In this document: positions 17,656 through 21,877 of the stretch, piece by piece
Layout: the number at the start of each line of letters is the position of its first letter
Position numbering within the stretch: the stretch's first letter is position 1
Assembly: GCA_947643295.1 (NCBI GenBank)
Contig: CANRVM010000002.1
Span: 1 to 21,877 of the forward strand
DNA length: 21,877 bases
DNA from: an uncultured Mycoplasmatota bacterium
Lineage (GTDB): Bacteria > Bacillota_I > Bacilli_A > RF39 > UBA660
Reading direction: 5' to 3'
The notes under the pieces: model-generated
The model's input: only the letters and a program-made list of their open reading frames with translations
What the model was told of the DNA's origin: nothing
Database searches by the model: none
Program-made: the position numbers and the translations under genes

Positions 17656-18555
17656 ATCTAACCTCTCTAATTCCCTTTGGATAACCTTTCTTTTCAACAT
17701 ATTGGAACAATTTTTTTACTTTTCCTCTTTCAAAAGTCCCTCTTTCTTTTTCATAAGATAAGAAATCAGGAAATAAATCTTTCCGGTTCAATTCTAAATC
17801 TAAAAAGACCGCTTTTAATATAGGATCTATTTTATCTAACTGATAAGTAAAAAATGCTTCTTCTGTCTCTTTCTTTTCAAACTCTTCCCAAAGTGAAATA
17901 AAATAGTCTCCCGTTTTGATATGGGAAAAAGTTTTCTCAATTGCCTGTCTTTCTATTTTCTTTCTTGTCTGTTTCCTTTTATCTCCTTCCCTGGTATCTC
18001 CTGCAATAATTTCGCCAATTTCATGGATTAAAATCATTTCATATACTTTTTTTGGTCAAGAGAAATATTCTTATCTAAGTTAAAATAAGCAAAAGCTAAT
18101 GCAAACATCTGCATCGTATGAACGGAATCATTTTCTCTATAGTTTTCTTCTACATTGCGTGATATCCAACCTGTTCGAATAATATTTTTAAGCTCACTAA
18201 ATGCTTTATAAGTTTTTATATAATCTTTATTTTTTAAATTTAGTAGGGAAAGTATTATTAAGTCATCTTCTTTTTCTAAATCATAAGCTAACCGACATAT
18301 CATAGAAACTTTCTTTGCTAATAACAGTTGCGCTATTCCACGTTTATCATCGTTCTCTACTTTAGAATAAGATAAATTCGAAAGAAAAATCATTTCATAC
18401 GCTTCCCTGGAAGAAAGAGAAAAATCTCCAAACTCACTCCCAAACACCATACTAGTAGAGGCCAGCTCTAAAAAAAGAGAGCCTATCTTAAAATCTTTCT
18501 GCAGTTTTTTTACTGTTTCATAATAAAAGTTAGATATTTTATCTTCTATTCCCAT
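17642..18555 (-). pseudogene. HD-domain nucleotidase-like gene, split by a -1 frameshift at A AAA AAG
   Basis: The two frames (18555-18034 and 18046-17642) join into one 304-residue protein of the YfbR-like HD family, whose known members dephosphorylate deoxynucleoside monophosphates. The first part has an unknown N-terminal region (about 1-110), then RTGW with Arg127 and His146 in NDSVHTMQM. The second continues as KKVYEMILIHEIGEIIAGD (His178), and later YQLDK. The junction CAA AAA AAG (18054-18046) contains the canonical -1 slippery heptamer in the right phase; slipping gives seamless homology. Without slipping, the stop overlaps a new start as ATGA. The expected HD pair reads HE (Glu179). 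It is either a broken gene, a one-A sequencing error, or programmed frameshifting. Confidence 0.7.
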
Positions 18556-18570
18556 ATTTCTATCTATCCT

Positions 18571-19401
18571 CTATCTTTTTTGGTTCTTGTAAATTATCTT
18601 ATTCTTTTGAAATTGTATGAATTCTGTTTTTTCTTCTTCTGTTTCAGGAATTAGATTGTGTAAATAAGATTCTGCTCTTTTTGGCTGATGTTGCATCAAA
18701 TATTTTATCACTCCTAATTTTTGACGAAAATTATAACTATCATAAGAATCTATTTGTAATGTCCCTTCCCCTAAAAAGTCCTCTTCGTCTATCCTAACTT
18801 CACCTACTGCAATAGTTTTTACATGATCATAAAACTGATTCCGATTTCTCCTATAATGTCCTCTAAATTGAATGTCACTCCTAAATGTATCTTCTAGCTT
18901 TTGAATTTTTGAAGATAATTTATTTGCCTTTTTATACTCCTTTTGTTTCTTATGTATTTTTATCATATATAATAAACAATTTGGCATTTTTTTGCCTCCA
19001 TGAGAAAGATACTCTTGAAAATAAGGTAGGGCCTCTAAATATTTTCTTTGTTTATATAACATTTTTCCTAAATAATAATCAAAGATAGGATGATTTGTTT
19101 CTTTCTTCGCACGTTCATACTGATAATAAGCTCGTTCATAGTCATTAAGTTCATAAAAGCTCCTTCCTAATGCCTTTAAACAATCATACTGTTTTTTTTG
19201 AGTAGAATATAATTCTCGATACATTTCCTCTTCTTTTATCATATTAGAAATATACTCTATTTCCATTAAATAAAAATCATTTTTATTATCTAATATAACA
19301 CTCTTTAAAATATCTTTTGCATCATCTAAATCTACGGATATTAAATCTTTTATTTCAATTAATCGTTCCTGTATTGTCTTACTATTTATTAATTTCTGCA
19401 T
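18571..19401 (-). CDS. TPR-repeat protein of unknown function
   Basis: The 276 residues contain three recognisable tetratricopeptide repeats (about 74-101, 106-135 and 142-170) with the A/Y-rich helix pairs typical of protein-interaction scaffolds, followed by a lysine-rich stretch and a conserved-looking C-terminal region (about 205-255) that I do not recognise. No signal peptide or membrane segment occurs. I chose the ATG at 19401, with AAGGGATG eight to nine bases upstream; the longer frame to 19473 has no ribosome site. It lies 15 bases before the HD gene, so the two are probably cotranscribed. It appears undamaged, unlike the neighbours on both sides. Function unknown. Confidence 0.75.
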   Translation of the reverse strand: MQKLINSKTIQERLIEIKDLISVDLDDAKDILKSVILDNKNDFYLMEIEYISNMIKEEEMYRELYSTQKKQYDCLKALGRSFYELNDYERAYYQYERAKKETNHPIFDYYLGKMLYKQRKYLEALPYFQEYLSHGGKKMPNCLLYMIKIHKKQKEYKKANKLSSKIQKLEDTFRSDIQFRGHYRRNRNQFYDHVKTIAVGEVRIDEEDFLGEGTLQIDSYDSYNFRQKLGVIKYLMQHQPKRAESYLHNLIPETEEEKTEFIQFQKNKIIYKNQKR

Positions 19402-19590
19402 TTTATCATCCCTTCCTTCCACTTCACTCAACCCATATATAATAATGAAAATTTGAACTAAATTTATTTTCATAATAGGTATATCTTTAAACTATAAAAT
19501 TACAGATTTAAAATCACAAATATCACTGAGTAATATTATAAACAGTTTGAGTTCTTTCGTCTACTCCAAAATTTAGTATAAGTATTATTA

Positions 19591-19916
19591 AACTTTTTTC
19601 TTTCAAATCGATTGTTAGCTCTCTTATAAATCTTATCTTATTTTTAGAAAAAGTCTTCTTCTAGAGAAATTTCATGGCTATTAGCAAGACAGACTATAGT
19701 GAATAAAACATCCCTTAACTCTTCTTGTAAATCTTTCATCTTCTTTTCCTTCTTTCTTTTTTCATTATAAAGAATTCTCAACTCTTGCCTCACCCACTTC
19801 TTCTATCATTGCAGTCATTATAGATATTGAACTATAATAAAGTTTCTCAAATTACTTTACCCATCCACCTACATCCTTTTGTATCTCATCTATTGTTTCA
19901 CTCTTATTATCATCAT
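19591..19916 (-). pseudogene. MazG-like nucleotide pyrophosphohydrolase remnant
   Basis: MazG-family enzymes hydrolyse non-canonical nucleoside triphosphates. No single frame is open here, but joined pieces match the family in order: SETIDEIQKDVGGWVK, a TAA stop, FEKLYYSSISIMTAMIEEVGE with the metal-binding EEVGE motif, a frameshift near 19780, then KDLQEELRDVLFTIVCLANS with the second acidic motif EExxD, then a TAA at 19646. A further frame shows KIYKRANNRFERKK, typical of the C-terminus. The likely original ATG (19916) overlaps the stop of the 81-residue ORF upstream as ATGA and is also out of frame. At least one nonsense and two shift lesions make this a decayed gene. Confidence 0.7.
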
Positions 19917-20158
19917 ACCTTTCTTTTCCTTATTAAAACATTTGGCTTTTCTTTTCTTAAGTAAGATATCAAATTCTCACTACTATTTAAATCTACAACT
20001 TCTTGTTTCGTATTACCCAAAAGATAGTTATAATGAATTGCTAATAATTCTCTTTGGGCTTCTTCATTCATTTTATAGACATCTTGAACCAACATAGCAA
20101 TACTGCTATAAGAAATACTGATATCAACACAATTATCTAGAAATATTAGGTAACTCAT
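19913..20158 (-). CDS. Unknown 81-residue protein upstream of the mazG remnant
   Basis: I do not recognise this small protein. It has excellent expression signals: GAGGAGG six bases before the ATG at 20158, and a TATAAT about 30 bases upstream. The sequence starts MSYLIFLDNCVDISISYSS and ends in a basic tail RKEKPNVLIRKRKV. There is no membrane segment or Cys motif. Its stop overlaps the probable mazG start by ATGA, so the two were once translationally coupled, which hints at a shared role. An alternative start at 20173 lacks a ribosome site. It may be a truncated remnant itself. Confidence 0.6.
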   Translation of the reverse strand: MSYLIFLDNCVDISISYSSIAMLVQDVYKMNEEAQRELLAIHYNYLLGNTKQEVVDLNSSENLISYLRKEKPNVLIRKRKV

Positions 20159-20184
20159 TGTATACCTCCTCATATATCAACTGC

Positions 20185-20213
20185 ATTATAAACTAACCAT
20201 TACTATTTTTTAA
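20185..20213 (-). promoter_or_regulatory. Promoter of the 81-residue ORF / mazG unit
   Basis: On the minus strand TATAAT (20185-20190) is preceded at 17 bases by TTAAAA (20208-20213). The -10 is perfect and the -35 weak. It would give a leader of about 20 bases. Confidence 0.55.
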
Positions 20214-20311
20214 TCATCCTTAATTTTAATAAACAAAAATCTCTTTCATCATTTTCTACAAAATCAAAAAACTTGTTTCTACCTCTATTTTAATACGAAA
20301 TAATTATATTG

Positions 20312-20335
20312 AAAAGTTTTTTATTTAAAACTTTT
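20312..20335. repeat. AT-rich inverted repeat between divergent promoters
   Basis: AAAAGTTTT (20312-20320) and AAAACTTTT (20327-20335) form a 9-base inverted repeat with a 6-base loop, followed on the plus strand by more T. No plus-strand gene ends nearby, so an operator or incidental AT-rich structure just upstream of the thyX promoter is as likely as a terminator. Confidence 0.45.
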
Positions 20336-20337
20336 TC

Positions 20338-20367
20338 TTGTTTTCAGTAGATAGTTAGAGATATAAT
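20338..20367 (+). promoter_or_regulatory. Promoter of the thyX-like gene
   Basis: TTGTTT (20338-20343), an 18-base spacer and TATAAT (20362-20367). Transcription would begin near 20374, just before the GAGGTGG ribosome site. Confidence 0.6.
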
Positions 20368-20386
20368 TAGAATGAGGTGGGTAGGT

Positions 20387-21811
20387 ATGGAATTAATTTA
20401 TCTTGGAAGTAGCTCCAAAGAAGAAGTGGAAAGAAGAATTAAGAATCTTACGATAGTCGGGAAACTATCAAGAAATAAAGGAACTATTTTGGATTTGTTA
20501 GAAAAAAATAATGATTTTGATACAAACATTTCTTTTATTAAAAAAATTCTTGGATATGGACATCATGCCATGGCAGAGCATGATTATATAGGATTTGCAC
20601 TGGAAAATACAACGCCAATTATAGAACAAACCCTTATTAGTCACAGGCTGGATTCTTTTATGGTAAAGTCAAGAAGAGAAGTAGATTTTAGAAATGCTGG
20701 TAATTATACACCAATATTTAGAGATCAAAATAATTGTATTTTAAGTAATAATGAAGAATTACAAAAGATATATAATCATCATGTACAAAGTTTTCTTTAT
20801 CCAGAGTATATTCACTTTGCAGAGCAAGGATTAAATCCAGAAGACTGTAGATTTGTTTTACCTTATTCTTATGGAGATGACTTTATTGTATTATGTAATG
20901 TAAGACAAGCGTTTAATATTGTTTCTGAATTACTTTATGGCAAGAAATCTAATATAACAGAGTGTAGAGAGTTAGGAGAAAAACTCTATGAACTATTCAA
21001 AATATATGTCCCCTATATTACAGAATCAATAGATCAAGAAAAAAATAAAGATTATTACAAAGACCATTTTAAATTTTTGGATAAGTTAATTGATAACTAC
21101 CATTACCAACTATTAGATAATGTACATCTAACTAATTATACACAGGATGCTGATTTTATTATATTAATGAATATTTTAAAGAAGAGATACCAATTAAGTG
21201 ATGAGATAGCAAGAGAACAATTAGTAAAGATACTAGATAGACCTCATGGAACAGAAATAGCTAAAAAAATGATAAATTCTTTAATGAATAGTAAAAAACA
21301 AAGAGAATTAGAACAAGTCTCCTTTTCATTCGAACTTCCTTGCTCTCTAGCAACACTGACCCATCTAACAAGACATAGAATGCAATCTTTATTAATACCT
21401 GATTTTACGCCTCTTTGGAACTTTGATTATTATATTACACCCCCAAGTATAAAATCATCGGAAGAAGAAAGATACCACAATATTTATAAAAAAAATAAAG
21501 AAATGATGGAATATTTTAAATCTTGGGGTGTGCGTGATGAAGAGCTAATCTATTTCTATCTATCAGGACAAATGTGTAATATTAATACTACTATGAATGC
21601 AAGAAACTTAAAGTGGATGACTAGAATGAGATCGTGTGATAAGGCTCAATGGGAAGTAAGAGAATTAGTTAATCAAATGGCCCATAAAGTTAGCGAAATA
21701 GCTCCTCTAATTGGTGAGTACTTAGGTCCTTATTGTAAAATAGAAGGATATTGTCCCGAAGGAGCAGATAGTTGTAAAAATAGAAATAATGTAAAACAAA
21801 AGAAAAGATAG
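20387..21811 (+). CDS. thyX: Double-length FAD-dependent thymidylate synthase (ThyX family)
   Basis: ThyX makes dTMP from dUMP using methylenetetrahydrofolate, FAD and NADPH. The 474 residues contain two ThyX-like domains, where normal ThyX has one of 210-250; Chlamydia ThyX is similarly long. Domain 1 (about 1-235) has GHHAMAEHDYIGF (58-70) and SHRLDSFMVKSRR (85-97), a variant of the RHRxxSxNExSxR motif. Domain 2 (about 290-474) has TRHRMQS (328-334), NARNLKW (404-410) and RMRSCDKAQWEVR (413-425). Neither copy keeps a full signature, so the active site is probably composed from both. The C-terminus carries Cys450, 456 and 463 in a YCPEGADSC context. GAGGTGG marks the ATG at 20387 over the frame start at 20372. 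It is monocistronic. Confidence 0.87.
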   Translation: MELIYLGSSSKEEVERRIKNLTIVGKLSRNKGTILDLLEKNNDFDTNISFIKKILGYGHHAMAEHDYIGFALENTTPIIEQTLISHRLDSFMVKSRREVDFRNAGNYTPIFRDQNNCILSNNEELQKIYNHHVQSFLYPEYIHFAEQGLNPEDCRFVLPYSYGDDFIVLCNVRQAFNIVSELLYGKKSNITECRELGEKLYELFKIYVPYITESIDQEKNKDYYKDHFKFLDKLIDNYHYQLLDNVHLTNYTQDADFIILMNILKKRYQLSDEIAREQLVKILDRPHGTEIAKKMINSLMNSKKQRELEQVSFSFELPCSLATLTHLTRHRMQSLLIPDFTPLWNFDYYITPPSIKSSEEERYHNIYKKNKEMMEYFKSWGVRDEELIYFYLSGQMCNINTTMNARNLKWMTRMRSCDKAQWEVRELVNQMAHKVSEIAPLIGEYLGPYCKIEGYCPEGADSCKNRNNVKQKKR

Positions 21812-21825
21812 AAAAGTCTATCTTT
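21804..21825 (+). other. Hairpin overlapping the thyX stop codon
   Basis: AAAGATAGA and TCTATCTTT form a perfect 9-base stem with loop AAAG, spanning the TAG stop. No U run follows, so it is more likely an mRNA 3' structure than a terminator; the true terminator follows at 21838. Confidence 0.5.
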
Positions 21826-21837
21826 CAGATTGTTGAC

Positions 21838-21873
21838 AAAGTGGTATATTCAAAATGAATGTACTACTTTTTT
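21838..21873 (+). terminator. Strong intrinsic terminator of thyX
   Basis: AAAGTGGTATATTC (21838-21851) and GAATGTACTACTTT (21857-21870) pair over all 14 positions, with two G-U pairs and loop AAAAT, followed by six U. It starts 27 bases after the stop codon. Confidence 0.85.
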
Positions 21874-21877
21874 AATT

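Noticed and set aside
19879..20097. Plus-strand 72-residue open frame
   Set aside because: Antisense to the 81-residue ORF and the mazG remnant, with no ribosome site.
21833..21838. TTGACA as a -35 promoter element
   Set aside because: No -10 at a usable spacing (TACTAC is 23 bases away); the following bases form the strong thyX terminator.

Overview
The window is strongly AT-rich and reads as an ordinary low-GC Gram-positive chromosome. It has dense genes with Shine-Dalgarno sites of the AGGAGG, AAGGGTG or GAGGTG kind, sigma-A-like promoters (TTGACA/TATAAT with 17-base spacers), and Bacilli-type neighbours (clpP, whiA, yvcK, a yvlD-like gene, lgt, uvrA, uvrB). TGG encodes Trp, TAA and TAG dominate as stops, and TGA is also used as a stop. 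I infer an uncultured or host-associated Bacilli member, of the Erysipelotrichia or RF39 kind, but the window has no rRNA to settle this. I see no tRNA, CRISPR array, insertion sequence or prophage.

Layout. 1-2111 (minus): a GH31 glycosidase cut by the window edge, with its own promoter. 2326-4282 (minus): an unknown membrane-anchored protein and gap, the glycolytic GAPDH, each followed by an intrinsic terminator. 4448-4996 (plus): an unknown 182-residue protein behind a consensus promoter. 5034-6692 (minus): a TGS-domain nucleoside-kinase-like protein, divergent from clpP (6801-7385, plus). 7375-13403 (minus): a tight operon uvrA - yvlD-like - lgt - yvcK - whiA, whose last gene overlaps clpP tail to tail. 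The uvrA promoter carries an SOS-like box and lies between two closely related palindromes. 13662-15617 (minus): uvrB.

15759-20158 (minus) differs from the rest. It holds a HipA/CtkA-like kinase with no antitoxin partner, then a series of damaged genes: exonuclease III with an in-frame TAA and a lost catalytic His; an HD-domain nucleotidase split exactly at a canonical A AAA AAG slippery heptamer; a TPR protein that looks intact; and a broken MazG-like pyrophosphohydrolase behind an 81-residue unknown ORF. The damaged genes all belong to DNA repair or nucleotide-pool housekeeping. 20387-21811 (plus): a double-length ThyX-type thymidylate synthase, ended by a strong intrinsic terminator at the right edge.

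Read together, the window pairs a conserved repair, envelope and regulation operon with a decaying nucleotide-sanitation segment. The observations most worth a second look are the slippery-site HD gene, the SOS promoter with twin palindromes before uvrA, the partnerless HipA-like kinase, the degenerate tandem ThyX, and the previously uncalled mazG remnant.
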